From Amycolatopsis balhimycina FH 1894 (GTDB lineage Bacteria > Actinomycetota > Actinomycetes > Mycobacteriales > Pseudonocardiaceae), in NCBI RefSeq assembly GCF_000384295.1, contig NZ_KB913037.1:4102868-4166867 (forward strand): a DNA stretch of 64,000 bases. The letters are read 5' to 3'. The notes beneath the pieces are model-generated. The model was not told where the DNA came from, did not search any database, and worked only from the letters and a program-made list of their open reading frames with translations. The position numbers and the translations under genes are program-made. Positions within the stretch are counted from its first letter, which is position 1, and each line of letters starts with the position of its first letter. Positions 35,211 to 43,966 of this stretch are shown piece by piece.

Positions 35211-35681
35211 ATGCCCGGCTTGGACAAGTTCGATCTCGATGACATCGCGATGGCACTGCAGGACCAGACCGACTACGAGCACTTCCACCTGGTCAACCCA
35301 CTGACGGGCGAGATGGCGTTCTGGACCACGGACGGCGGGATCGACGGCGAGCACCCGGTCGACCTCGACGACCTCGACCTCGTCGTGATCAACCCGCTGC
35401 CGTCGTCCGTTTGGCACCAGGACATGGCGGACTTCGCGGACGGCGTCAGCGACGAGCAAGCCGGCCGGCGGCTGGCGAGGGCCATCCGCGGCAGAGGCGC
35501 CTTCCGCCGCTTCAAGGACGAGCTGCACGAGGAGTATCCGGAACTTCTTGACGTGTGGCACGAGTTCAGTGACATCCGGGCACGCCGTCGCGCGGCGGAA
35601 TGGCTTGCCGACAACGCGCTCGTCGACCGGGACACCGCCGATCGATTCGTTGCCGAGCACTCCGATCCCGACTTGCCGTGA
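35211..35681 (+). CDS. UPF0158 family protein
   Basis: A 156-aa protein with the UPF0158 pattern: an N-terminal LDDIAMALQDQ followed by a beta hairpin (EHFHLVNPLTGEMAFW), an acidic strand and a C-terminal helical part ending in ARRRAAEWLADNALV. The molecular role of this family is unknown. It follows the 66-aa gene by 38 bp on the same strand. Confidence 0.75.
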   Translation: MPGLDKFDLDDIAMALQDQTDYEHFHLVNPLTGEMAFWTTDGGIDGEHPVDLDDLDLVVINPLPSSVWHQDMADFADGVSDEQAGRRLARAIRGRGAFRRFKDELHEEYPELLDVWHEFSDIRARRRAAEWLADNALVDRDTADRFVAEHSDPDLP

Positions 35682-35707
35682 ATGGACGACGAGGCCTACC
35701 GACGCCG

Positions 35708-37027
35708 ATGGAAACCGTGAACGACGACGAAGAACGCTGGTTGCTGTCGACTGAGCAGGTAGCCGTGGCGAACCTGCGCACGATGCTCGAACTGTGCGCG
35801 GGAGGTGAACTGAAAGTCAGCGACAAGACCTCGTTGCCCGCAGCGGCGACCGTGAACGTGGTCACGGAACACCTGGTCGACCACGACTTCTACGCTGACG
35901 CCGCGATCGCGGCGTTCGCTTGGCCATTGCTGCTCCAGGCCGGCGGCCTCGCGAAGGTGGAACGCGGCAAGCTGCAGTTGACGCCGAAGGGCCGCGCCGC
36001 GCCGGCGAAGCCAGGACCGGACACCATTCGCCAGCTGTGGCAACGGTGGTTGACGCACGCCGTGATCGACGAGTTCAGCCGCGTCGAGCAGATCAAGGGT
36101 CAACGCGCCGCGAACGTGCTGACCGCGGCCAAGACCCGGCGGGGAATGGTCGCCAAGGCGCTGAGCCGATGCGAGCCGGGCGAATGGCTGGACGTCGACA
36201 CCCTGTTCAAGACCATGCGCCGGGGCAACATGAGCCCGACCATCGCGCGGTCCGAGCGAGCGCTCTGGAAGCTGTACCTCGAAGATCCGCAGTACGGGAG
36301 TCTTGGCTACGACGGCTTCCACAAGTGGGAACTGCTCGAAGGGCGCTATACCCTCGCCGTCCTCTTCGAGTACGCGGCCACGCTCGGACTGATCGACGTC
36401 GACTACGTCCACCCGGCCGGCGCGCGTGACGACTTCCGTGACAACTGGGGTGGCGACGAACTCGACGCCTTGAGCCGTTATGACGGTCTTCTCGCGATCC
36501 GCCTGAACGCTCTGGGTGCCTACGTACTCGGCCTGACCGACACGTACGAGCCGCCGGTGGCCGAGGTGCCGGATGTCCGGCCCCTGAAGGTGTTGCCGAA
36601 CCTCGACGTCGTCGCCACCACGCCGCTTCCGGCCGCCGACCGGCTCACGTTGTCCGCGTTCGGCGAGCGAACCGCCGACTACGTCTGGGCCGTCTCCGCA
36701 ACCAGTCTCCTGGCCGGTGTCGACGCCGGGCGCGATCTCGACGAGTTCACCCGGTTCCTCGGCGAACGGACCGAACACGAACTGCCCGGCGCACTGACCA
36801 CGTTGCTCTCGGATGTCCGGCGCCGGATCGGGCAGCTCGTCGATCTCGGTCACGTTCGCCTGATCGAGTGTTCGGACCCCGCGACAGCCGCGCTCATCAC
36901 CCGCGATCGGAGCCTCCGCTCGCTCTGCCGCCTGATCGGTGACCGGCACCTCGCCGTTCTTCCTGATCAGGAACTGAAGTTCCGCAAGGCCCTGCGGAAA
37001 ATCGGTTACGCCCTCCCCGGCTCGTAA
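35708..37027 (+). CDS. Orphan helicase-associated (XPB N-terminal-like) domain protein
   Basis: A 439-aa protein with no ATPase motifs. The last 170 residues (from KVLPNLDVVATTPLP, through LTTLLSDVRRRIGQLVDLGHVRLIECSDPATAAL) look like the domain found in actinobacterial helicase-XPB/Ssl2 N-terminal-type proteins (PF13625-like), and the middle may hold winged helices (GYDGFHKWELLEGRY). It may act with the SWIM-SNF2 protein encoded nearby, but this is inference. ATG 35708 is chosen; GTG 35717 is an alternative. Confidence 0.55.
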   Translation: METVNDDEERWLLSTEQVAVANLRTMLELCAGGELKVSDKTSLPAAATVNVVTEHLVDHDFYADAAIAAFAWPLLLQAGGLAKVERGKLQLTPKGRAAPAKPGPDTIRQLWQRWLTHAVIDEFSRVEQIKGQRAANVLTAAKTRRGMVAKALSRCEPGEWLDVDTLFKTMRRGNMSPTIARSERALWKLYLEDPQYGSLGYDGFHKWELLEGRYTLAVLFEYAATLGLIDVDYVHPAGARDDFRDNWGGDELDALSRYDGLLAIRLNALGAYVLGLTDTYEPPVAEVPDVRPLKVLPNLDVVATTPLPAADRLTLSAFGERTADYVWAVSATSLLAGVDAGRDLDEFTRFLGERTEHELPGALTTLLSDVRRRIGQLVDLGHVRLIECSDPATAALITRDRSLRSLCRLIGDRHLAVLPDQELKFRKALRKIGYALPGS

Positions 37028-37151
37028 CCGGCGTGCCCGCGCTCGTGCTCGGCTACGGCGATCTCCTCGAAGCGCCGGTTGAGGGCTTCTCAAACCCGCG
37101 ATGAGGTGGAAAGCTGCTCACCGACCGCGGACCCGACCGACGGTTGACGTT

Positions 37152-37165
37152 TGACAACGTTGTCA
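37152..37165. promoter_or_regulatory. LacI-family operator-like palindrome upstream of GH92 gene
   Basis: TGACAACGTTGTCA is a perfect 14-bp palindrome with a central CG, typical of LacI/GalR operators controlling sugar genes. It lies 18 bp before the mannosidase start, where a repressor would block transcription. No LacI gene is within the window. Confidence 0.65.
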
Positions 37166-37183
37166 GCACCTGGAGGTGCGCCC

Positions 37184-40100
37184 ATGTGGTCGCAGAGCAG
37201 ACGGATGGCCGCCGCCGTGGCCGCGGGGGTGGTGGTCGCCGGCCTGGCGCCCGCCGTAGCCCAGGCCGCGCCCGTGCCCGCGGATCCGGTCAGCCTGGTC
37301 AACCCCTTTGTCGGTACGCAGAACTTCGGCAACACCTTTCCCGGGACCAGTGCGCCCTTCGGGATGGTCCAGGTCAGCCCCGACACCGGTGGCCAGGGCG
37401 GCTACGACTACCTGCAGAACACCATCTACGGCTTCAGCCAGACGCACCTGTCCGGCGTCGGCTGCGGGGTGATGGGTGAACTGCCGATCATGCCCACCAC
37501 CGGCGCCGTGGACAACGTTGACAAGGATGCCTACAAGTCCGAATACCGCCACGACGACGAGCACGCCGAGCCGGGCTACTACCGCGTCGGCCTCAAGAAA
37601 TACGGCATCGACGCCGAACTGACCGCCACCGCGCGCACCGGGTGGCAGCGGTACACCTTCCCCGCCACCGGGCAGGCGAACGTCCTGTTCAACACCGGCC
37701 AGGCCAACCAGTCCGTCAAGGACTCCGAGATCCACGTCGTCGGTGACCGGACGCTTGAGGGCCGCGTCCGCGCCGGTGGGTTCTGTGCCGGGCACGATGA
37801 ACACACCGTCTACTTCACCGCCACCTTCGACCGCCCCTTCAGCTCCTTCGGCACCTGGCGCGGCTCGACGCGCACCCCCGACAGCCGGGACGCCGCGGGC
37901 ACCGGCGGCAACGGTGCCTGGGCGAGCTTCGACGCCACCGCCGACCACGACGTCGTCCTCAAGGTCGGCCTCTCCTACACCGGCCTCGACGGTGCGCGGA
38001 AGAACCTGGCGGCGGAAACCAAGGACTACGACTTCGACGCCACCCGCGCGGCGCTGCACCAGCAGTGGGTCGACAAGCTGGGCGCGATCAAGATCGGTGG
38101 TGGCACGGCCGAGCGGCAGACCGCCTTCTACACCGCGCTCTACCACGCGCAGCTGCACCCGAACCTGGCCGGTGACACCGACGGCGCGTACACCGGCTTC
38201 GACGGCAACGTGCACACCGCGAGCGGCTACACGCCGTACCAGAACTTCTCGCTGTGGGACACCTACCGGCCGCAGAACCAGCTGCTGGAAATGCTGGAAC
38301 CTCAGGTCGCGCGGGACGTCGCCTTGTCGGTCGTCGCCATCGGGCGTGATGGTGGATGGCTTCCGCGGTGGGCGCTCGCCGAGAGCGAAACCAACATCAT
38401 GACCGGCGACCCCGTGACGCCGTTCCTCGTCGAGGCGTGGTCGAAGGGCCTGCTCGCCGGGCACGAAGAAGAGGCGTACGCGCTGCTGAAGAAGAACGCG
38501 ACCAGCACGCCACCCGCCGATTCGCCGTACAACGGCCGCTCCGGTGTCAACTACTACACCGAGCGCGGGTACATCCCCAGCGGGCTGGAACTCGGCAAGG
38601 ACTGCGCGGCCAAGGGCGGCGACAACGACTGCGAGCACCCGGCCTCGGCGACCATGGAGTACTCGGCGGCCGACGCGGCGCTCGCGCTGATGGCGCGTGG
38701 TCTGGGCCACCAGGCCGACGCGCGGATGTTCGCCGACCGCGGCCAGTGGTACCGGAACCTGTGGGACTCCTCGATCGGCCAGTTCCGCCCCCGCACCACC
38801 GAAGGCACTTTCCGCACGCCGTACAACCCGGTCGACGCCGGACACCAGTTCCACGAGGGCGGCGCGTACCAGTACCAGTGGCTCGTGCCGCAGGACCCGG
38901 CCGGGCTCGTCTCCCTGATGGGCGGCCGGACCGCGACCGAGAAGCGCCTCGATTCCTTCTTCACGTACGACAACCTGCTGAAGGACCCGGCCGGCACCGC
39001 GCGGAAGGACTGGATCGCCAGCCCGTACGACTACTACGGCAAGCCGACCTACAACCCGAACAACGAGCCCGACCTGCTCGCGCCCTACACGTACAACTGG
39101 GTCGGCGCGCCGGCGAAGACCGCGACCGTCGTCCGCGCGGCGATGACCCTGTTCACCACCGGGCCCGACGGCATGACCGGCAACGACGACCTCGGCACGA
39201 TGTCCGCCTGGTACGTCTTCTCCTCGCTCGGGCTGTACCCGACGATGAGCGGCGCGAACTTCCTCGCGCTGTCGAGCCCGCAGTTCGAGTCGGCGACCGT
39301 CCGGATCGGACAGTACGGCGCCACGCAGGGCGGGACGCTGACCGTGTCGGCGCCGGGCGCGAGCGACACGAACCGGTACATCCAGAGCGTGTCGCTCAAC
39401 GGCCGTGACGTCCGGCAGACTTCCCTCGATTGGGCCGCCGTCGCCCATGGCGGATCGCTGCACCACAAGCTCGGGGCGAAGCCGTCCCAGTGGGGCACGT
39501 CCGCCGCCGCGGCGCCGCCTTCGGTGAACAACGCCGTCGGCGACCTGCGGCGGCACGTCGACGCGTCGCTGCGGCAGACGTCCGTGGTGATCCCCGCCGG
39601 CGGGACGCAGCAGGTGCACCTCGACCTCGACGTCCTCGCACAGAACCCGGCACTGCAGCCGGTCACGGTTTCGGTCTCGGCTCCAGGCTGGAAGGCCCGG
39701 GTGCAGCCCTTCGACCTGGTCTGGTCCGGGCGGCTGCCGGTGCAGAAGACGGTGCCGATCACGGTCACCGTGCCCGCGGGCGCGGCGCTCGGGACGTACC
39801 CGATCCAGGTCACGGTGTCCGGGCTGGGCGCGAACACCGTGACGCGCTCGGCGACGGTCGAGGTCCGGACGCCCTCGGCGTGCGCTTCTTCCGGCTCACA
39901 GTGCGCGGTCGACTTGGGCCGCGACCGCAACCACGACGGCACGGCCACGGTGACGGCGTCGTCGGAAGGCAACTTCGACGGCGGCGGCTGGAGCTACGAC
40001 GCCGCACTGCTCCCGGCAGCCGGCCCGGTGGTCTGGGACGGCGTCACCTACGCCGCGCCGGACGCTTCGGGGACTTCACCCAACTTCGTGGAGGCCCGCG

Positions 40101-40426
40101 GCCAGTCGCTGCTGCTCCCGGCCGCGCCGCACACGGCGTTGAAGCTGGTCGGGGCGTCGCACAACGGCCCGGTGTCGACGACGGTGACCGCGCACTACAC
40201 CGACGGGACGAGCGCGGACCTGGCCGTGTCGTTCGGCGACTGGGCCGGGTCGGGCAGTCCCGTGGTGCTCGAGATGCCGCACCGGATCAAGGCCGGCAGC
40301 GGCGTCGACGGGCCGCCGGTCCGGCTGTTCGGGATCTCGGCCGCGGTGGACGGCAGGAAGACGCTGCAGTCGGTGAGCCTGCCGAACGACCCGCGGGTCG
40401 AGATCTACGCGCTCACCCTGGCGTGA
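37184..40426 (+). CDS. Secreted GH92 family glycoside hydrolase (alpha-mannosidase type)
   Basis: A 1080-aa exported enzyme. A signal peptide (about 1-29) ends in AVAQA. The GH92 N-terminal domain begins NPFVGTQNFGNTFPG, and the (alpha/alpha)6 catalytic domain contains FSLWDTYRPQ, SETNIMTGDP, HEGGAYQYQWLVPQD and GNDDLGTMSAWYVFSSLGLYP. A NEW3-like domain (about 785-890) and an NPCBM-like C-terminal domain (from about 915) probably bind carbohydrate or the cell wall. GH92 enzymes are calcium-dependent exo-alpha-mannosidases acting on mannans or N-glycans. GGAGG before ATG 37184 sets the start. Confidence 0.92.
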   Translation: MWSQSRRMAAAVAAGVVVAGLAPAVAQAAPVPADPVSLVNPFVGTQNFGNTFPGTSAPFGMVQVSPDTGGQGGYDYLQNTIYGFSQTHLSGVGCGVMGELPIMPTTGAVDNVDKDAYKSEYRHDDEHAEPGYYRVGLKKYGIDAELTATARTGWQRYTFPATGQANVLFNTGQANQSVKDSEIHVVGDRTLEGRVRAGGFCAGHDEHTVYFTATFDRPFSSFGTWRGSTRTPDSRDAAGTGGNGAWASFDATADHDVVLKVGLSYTGLDGARKNLAAETKDYDFDATRAALHQQWVDKLGAIKIGGGTAERQTAFYTALYHAQLHPNLAGDTDGAYTGFDGNVHTASGYTPYQNFSLWDTYRPQNQLLEMLEPQVARDVALSVVAIGRDGGWLPRWALAESETNIMTGDPVTPFLVEAWSKGLLAGHEEEAYALLKKNATSTPPADSPYNGRSGVNYYTERGYIPSGLELGKDCAAKGGDNDCEHPASATMEYSAADAALALMARGLGHQADARMFADRGQWYRNLWDSSIGQFRPRTTEGTFRTPYNPVDAGHQFHEGGAYQYQWLVPQDPAGLVSLMGGRTATEKRLDSFFTYDNLLKDPAGTARKDWIASPYDYYGKPTYNPNNEPDLLAPYTYNWVGAPAKTATVVRAAMTLFTTGPDGMTGNDDLGTMSAWYVFSSLGLYPTMSGANFLALSSPQFESATVRIGQYGATQGGTLTVSAPGASDTNRYIQSVSLNGRDVRQTSLDWAAVAHGGSLHHKLGAKPSQWGTSAAAAPPSVNNAVGDLRRHVDASLRQTSVVIPAGGTQQVHLDLDVLAQNPALQPVTVSVSAPGWKARVQPFDLVWSGRLPVQKTVPITVTVPAGAALGTYPIQVTVSGLGANTVTRSATVEVRTPSACASSGSQCAVDLGRDRNHDGTATVTASSEGNFDGGGWSYDAALLPAAGPVVWDGVTYAAPDASGTSPNFVEARGQSLLLPAAPHTALKLVGASHNGPVSTTVTAHYTDGTSADLAVSFGDWAGSGSPVVLEMPHRIKAGSGVDGPPVRLFGISAAVDGRKTLQSVSLPNDPRVEIYALTLA

Positions 40427-40431
40427 CGGTC

Positions 40432-40457
40432 CGGTTCGCCGGGGCACCGGCGAACCG
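40432..40457. terminator. Bidirectional terminator hairpin after GH92
   Basis: Perfect 11-bp arms (CGGTTCGCCGG and its complement) with the loop GGCA, placed between the convergent GH92 and 2TM-protein genes six bases past the GH92 stop. There is no U-tract. Confidence 0.7.
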
Positions 40458-40467
40458 TTCCGCCAGG

Positions 40468-41121
40468 TCAGGGCGAGGGCCGGGCTCCCGGCTGCGGGGC
40501 GCGGTCGTGCTTGCGGAACTCCACCCAGCGGCGGCTCACGTCGGCCCAGAGGTCCTGCTGCTCGGCGTAGAACCGGTCGAGCCGATCTCGACCGAGGTCC
40601 GCCGCCGGAGTCGTCACCAGGTAGTAGTCGATCTCATCGCGCAGCCGGTTCATCCGGTACTGCGTTTCTTCCATGAGCAGCCAACGCGAGCGCCAGGTGA
40701 AGAAGGTTTCGAGGCCGGTCAGCAGCGTGACCGCCGCGACCAGCGGCAAGGCGATGGAAGCACGCAGCGGGATCTCGGGGATGCCGAGCACGATCGTCGA
40801 CAACGCGGTGAGGACCAGTGTGGAGATCCGCACCCGCGAAGCCGGCCTCTTGAACCGCTTCTTCCGGGAATCGATCCACTCGATGTCCGCGGACACAAGA
40901 TCGCGAAAGCCGAGGAAAACCTCGCGGAGCGGGAGGTCGGGCTGCCGTCCGACCAGTTCCAGGAAGCCCCGTTCGGAGGTGAGTTCGGTCGGCGACGAGG
41001 ACCGCTGTCTGGGCCACATCGGGCCAGGGTCGTGGAATCTCAGCACCCCGGCAAGGCTGAGGCTTATTCCGGTCAGGCCGCCGCGCCCCGCCCGCACACC
41101 GCTGATCATCGCAGAAGCCAT
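40468..41121 (-). CDS. Two-TM protein resembling SLATT/DUF4231 family
   Basis: Up to 217 aa. Two adjacent hydrophobic helices (about 100-115 and 120-136) are followed by a conserved-looking cytoplasmic helix (TWRSRWLLMEETQYRMNRLR) and an amphipathic tail ending YAEQQDLWADVSRRWVEF. This arrangement resembles SLATT/DUF4231 proteins, some of which are predicted membrane effectors of nucleotide-signalling systems; no such partner is adjacent. The start is ambiguous: ATG 41121 or, more conservatively, ATG 41019 (MWPRQR). Confidence 0.55.
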   Translation of the reverse strand: MASAMISGVRAGRGGLTGISLSLAGVLRFHDPGPMWPRQRSSSPTELTSERGFLELVGRQPDLPLREVFLGFRDLVSADIEWIDSRKKRFKRPASRVRISTLVLTALSTIVLGIPEIPLRASIALPLVAAVTLLTGLETFFTWRSRWLLMEETQYRMNRLRDEIDYYLVTTPAADLGRDRLDRFYAEQQDLWADVSRRWVEFRKHDRAPQPGARPSP

Positions 41122-41152
41122 GCGGCGGCCGACGGCTGAATAAGCCTCACTG

Positions 41153-42229
41153 TCAAGCGACGATCCGGGGTTCGGACGCCAGCCGCGACAGGACGTGGGT
41201 GAGCCGCCGCGCCGCGACGTCCCACTCCTCCAGCGCGCTGCCCCGGCCCAGTGCCGCCGTGCGCAGTGACCTGCGCAGCTCCGGGTCGGCGTACCAGCGG
41301 TGCAGCGCGTCGGCGAGCGCGAACGGGTCGTCCGGGCCGACCACCAGGCCCGGCATCTCGCCGTCGGCGTCGACGCCCAGCGCGTCGTACACCCCGCCCA
41401 CCTCGGCGGCCAGCACCGGGATGCCCCTGGCCAGCGCCTGGGCGACGAACATGCCGGACGTCGCCGCGCGTGCCGGGATGACCAGCAGGTCCGCCGCGTT
41501 GTAGGCCGCGCCGAGGTCGACTGCTTCGCCGGCCAGCGTGATGCGGCCGCCGAGGCCGAGCCGCTCGATCGACCAGCCGAGCTCGTCGACGAACGCCCGG
41601 TCCACCTCCAGCGAGCCGGCGAAGACGCACGACAGCGCGAGGTGGTCGACCTCGCCGAGGGCCTGGACCAGCAGGTCGTGGCCGTTGCGGCGGGTGACGT
41701 CGCCGACGCACAGCAGCCGGGACACGCCGTCCGCGCCCGCCGCGAGCGGTGCCGCGTCGGTGCCCGGCTTGGCGACGTAGACGCGGCTCGGGTCCAGGTC
41801 GTGCCGGTCGATCAGCAGCCGGGCCAGCCAGGCGCTGGTCGCGACGACCATTCCGGCCATCCGCAGCGTCTCGCGTTCGCAGGCGTCCAGCTCCGCGGCG
41901 TGCGCCGGGGTGAGGCCCGGCTCGTCGGCGAGGGGCTGGTGCACCAGCACGGCCAGGCGCAGCCGCCGCGCGTGCGGGACGACGATCTCGGGCACGCCCG
42001 AGGCGATCATGCCGTCGAGCAGCACCACGGTCCGGTCGGGCAGCGCGGCGAGCGACCGCGCCAGCCGGCGTCTCGACGCCGCGTCCGGCTCCGGCCAGCC
42101 GCCGGCGATCGGCAGCTCCAGCACCGGCTGCCCGACGGCGGGCAGGTTCTGGCACATCCGCTTGTCGTAGGTGTCGCTGCCCGGCGGGGCGGCGGGGAGG
42201 ATGAACACCATCGGGTCGGCGGCTCTCAT
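41153..42229 (-). CDS. Family 4-like glycosyltransferase with altered catalytic motif
   Basis: A 358-aa GT-B protein paralogous to the GT4 at 48059-49126 (shared DTYDKRM/NTYDRRM N-terminal signature and a similar ALARGIPVL motif). The donor-binding EX7E motif, intact in the paralogue ([10 protein letters not shown]), reads AATSGMFVAQ here, so both glutamates are lost. It may use another catalytic arrangement or be a partner subunit. ATG 42229 (MRAADPMVF) is the family-like start. It lies between the 2TM protein and the kinase, away from the operon carrying its paralogue. Confidence 0.8.
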   Translation of the reverse strand: MRAADPMVFILPAAPPGSDTYDKRMCQNLPAVGQPVLELPIAGGWPEPDAASRRRLARSLAALPDRTVVLLDGMIASGVPEIVVPHARRLRLAVLVHQPLADEPGLTPAHAAELDACERETLRMAGMVVATSAWLARLLIDRHDLDPSRVYVAKPGTDAAPLAAGADGVSRLLCVGDVTRRNGHDLLVQALGEVDHLALSCVFAGSLEVDRAFVDELGWSIERLGLGGRITLAGEAVDLGAAYNAADLLVIPARAATSGMFVAQALARGIPVLAAEVGGVYDALGVDADGEMPGLVVGPDDPFALADALHRWYADPELRRSLRTAALGRGSALEEWDVAARRLTHVLSRLASEPRIVA

Positions 42230-42332
42230 CGCTCGCGCCCGAGCAGGTCGGTGGGGACGGACACGGCAACCTCCAGCGTGGGTCGACGGCGGTGACGGCT
42301 CATACGTCACACGCACCCCGGCCCGGGAAGGT

Positions 42333-43814
42333 TCAGCCCTGCGCGTCAATCTTCCAGACGCCGCCGTCCTGGACCAACGTGAAGGTGTTCGTGTCGGTCT
42401 TGGTGCCCCCGCTCTTCGACACGTAGGTCACCTTGGCGGTGACCCGGCCGGGGCCGTTTTCCGAGACGATCGAGGCGCTGACCTTGCTGTACGTGCCCCA
42501 GAAGTTCTGATAGGTCTCGATGGTCTGGTGCTTGGACGCCTTGAAGCGATCCGTCAGCAGGTTCCACGCCTGGTTGATGTTGCCCGGGAGCAGCGAGTAG
42601 TAGGCGCCGAGGGCTTCGGCCGCCGTCTTCGACGAAGCCACGGTCGAAATCGTCGGCGAAGTGGGCGGAGCCGAGGTCGCCGACGACGGCGTGGTGGACG
42701 GCGGTGTCGACGGCGCTGCCGGCGGAGTCTCCGACGCCGAGGTGGACGGCGCCGACTGGACCGGCGGAGCGGCGGTGTCCTGCGGCGGCTTCTGCCGCAC
42801 GACCAGCAGGATCGCCACGACGACCGCGACGCACAGCAGCGCCGCGCCCGCTCCGACGGCGATCAGGCCCTTGCGCGCGCCCGGCGACACCGCGGTGACC
42901 TCGCCCGCGGGCACGGTGACCGCGGCCGGCGCGGACGGCACCGGCGCCGGCTCGGTCTCCGGGAGCGTCGCGGCGAGCACCGACTCACCGGGCTCCGCGT
43001 CGGGCAGCAGTGCCCGCAGCTCCCGCTCGACCTCGTCCATCGAGGGACGCTCGGCCGGCTCGCCGTCGAGCATCCGCACCAGCAGCGGCGTCAGCCGGCC
43101 CGCCTTCTCCGGCGGAATGGTCTCGCCGCTGGACGCCTTGTAGAGCAAGGCGATCGGGTTGTCGGCCGTGCCGTAGGGCGCCTGCCCCTCGACGGCGGCG
43201 TACAGCGTGGCGCCGAGGGAGAAGACGTCGGCGGCGAAGTCGGCGTCTTCGCCGCGGGCCACCTCGGGGGCGAGGTACGCGGGCGTGCCGGCGATCTCGC
43301 CGGTGGCCGTCAGCTTGACGTCACCGATCGCGCGGGAGATGCCGAAGTCGGTGATCTTCGCCGTGCCGTCCTCGGCGACGAGGATGTTGGCCGGCTTCAC
43401 GTCGCGGTGCACGACCCCGACCCGGTGCGCGCCGGCCAGCGCCGAGCTGATCTGCACGCCGACGCGGATGGCGTCGTCCACCGTGGCCGGCCCGTCGAAG
43501 AGCGTGGCCGCCAGGCTCTTCGACGGCAGGTACTCCATCACCAGCCACGGCCGGTCCTCCTCCTCGAGGACGGCGAACACGGTGATCGCGTGGGAATGCT
43601 GCAGCCGGGCGGCGATCCGCGCCTCGCGCATCGCGCGGTTCTTCGCCTCTTCGGTGCGTTGCTCGTCGTGGTCGTGCGGCAGCAGGAGTTCCTTGATCGC
43701 CACGGTGCGGTCGAGCTTTTCGTCCTGGGCCCGCCACACCGTGCCCATCGCGCCGCCGCCGATCGGCTCGAGCAGCCGGTACCGATCGCGGATCCGGCGA
43801 CTTTCCACGAGCAT
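42333..43814 (-). CDS. Transmembrane serine/threonine protein kinase
   Basis: A 493-aa Hanks-type kinase. Kinase domain about 1-270: glycine loop IGGGAMGTVW, Lys in VAIKEL, catalytic HRDVKPAN, DFGIS and the APEVARG region. A linker, one TM helix (about 325-347) and a Ser/Thr/Pro-rich wall-spanning stretch lead to an extracytoplasmic domain (about 395-493) that looks NTF2-like, not PASTA. It is thus likely a sensor of an external ligand. Transcribed alone on this strand. Confidence 0.92.
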   Translation of the reverse strand: MLVESRRIRDRYRLLEPIGGGAMGTVWRAQDEKLDRTVAIKELLLPHDHDEQRTEEAKNRAMREARIAARLQHSHAITVFAVLEEEDRPWLVMEYLPSKSLAATLFDGPATVDDAIRVGVQISSALAGAHRVGVVHRDVKPANILVAEDGTAKITDFGISRAIGDVKLTATGEIAGTPAYLAPEVARGEDADFAADVFSLGATLYAAVEGQAPYGTADNPIALLYKASSGETIPPEKAGRLTPLLVRMLDGEPAERPSMDEVERELRALLPDAEPGESVLAATLPETEPAPVPSAPAAVTVPAGEVTAVSPGARKGLIAVGAGAALLCVAVVVAILLVVRQKPPQDTAAPPVQSAPSTSASETPPAAPSTPPSTTPSSATSAPPTSPTISTVASSKTAAEALGAYYSLLPGNINQAWNLLTDRFKASKHQTIETYQNFWGTYSKVSASIVSENGPGRVTAKVTYVSKSGGTKTDTNTFTLVQDGGVWKIDAQG

Positions 43815-43966
43815 CCACCATTCTCCGAAGTGGCCGACGAGATCCGGTCAGCATGCCAGCCTGGGCGGCCGACCGGTACCAACGTAGCCGAAAACCTTGC
43901 GCGGACAGCGCAATCCCGACGATGCAAACTCGCGCTGTGGCGCGGCTTACGGTGTACCCAGGAATC

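Noticed and set aside
37509..37526. A second CAACGTTG-containing sequence inside the GH92 gene
   Set aside because: Only the central 8 bp is palindromic, and the codons suit conserved protein sequence, so a second operator is not supported.
37163..39619. An 818-codon minus-strand frame opposite the GH92 gene
   Set aside because: GH92 motifs and a signal peptide fix the coding strand; the antisense frame is a codon-bias artefact.
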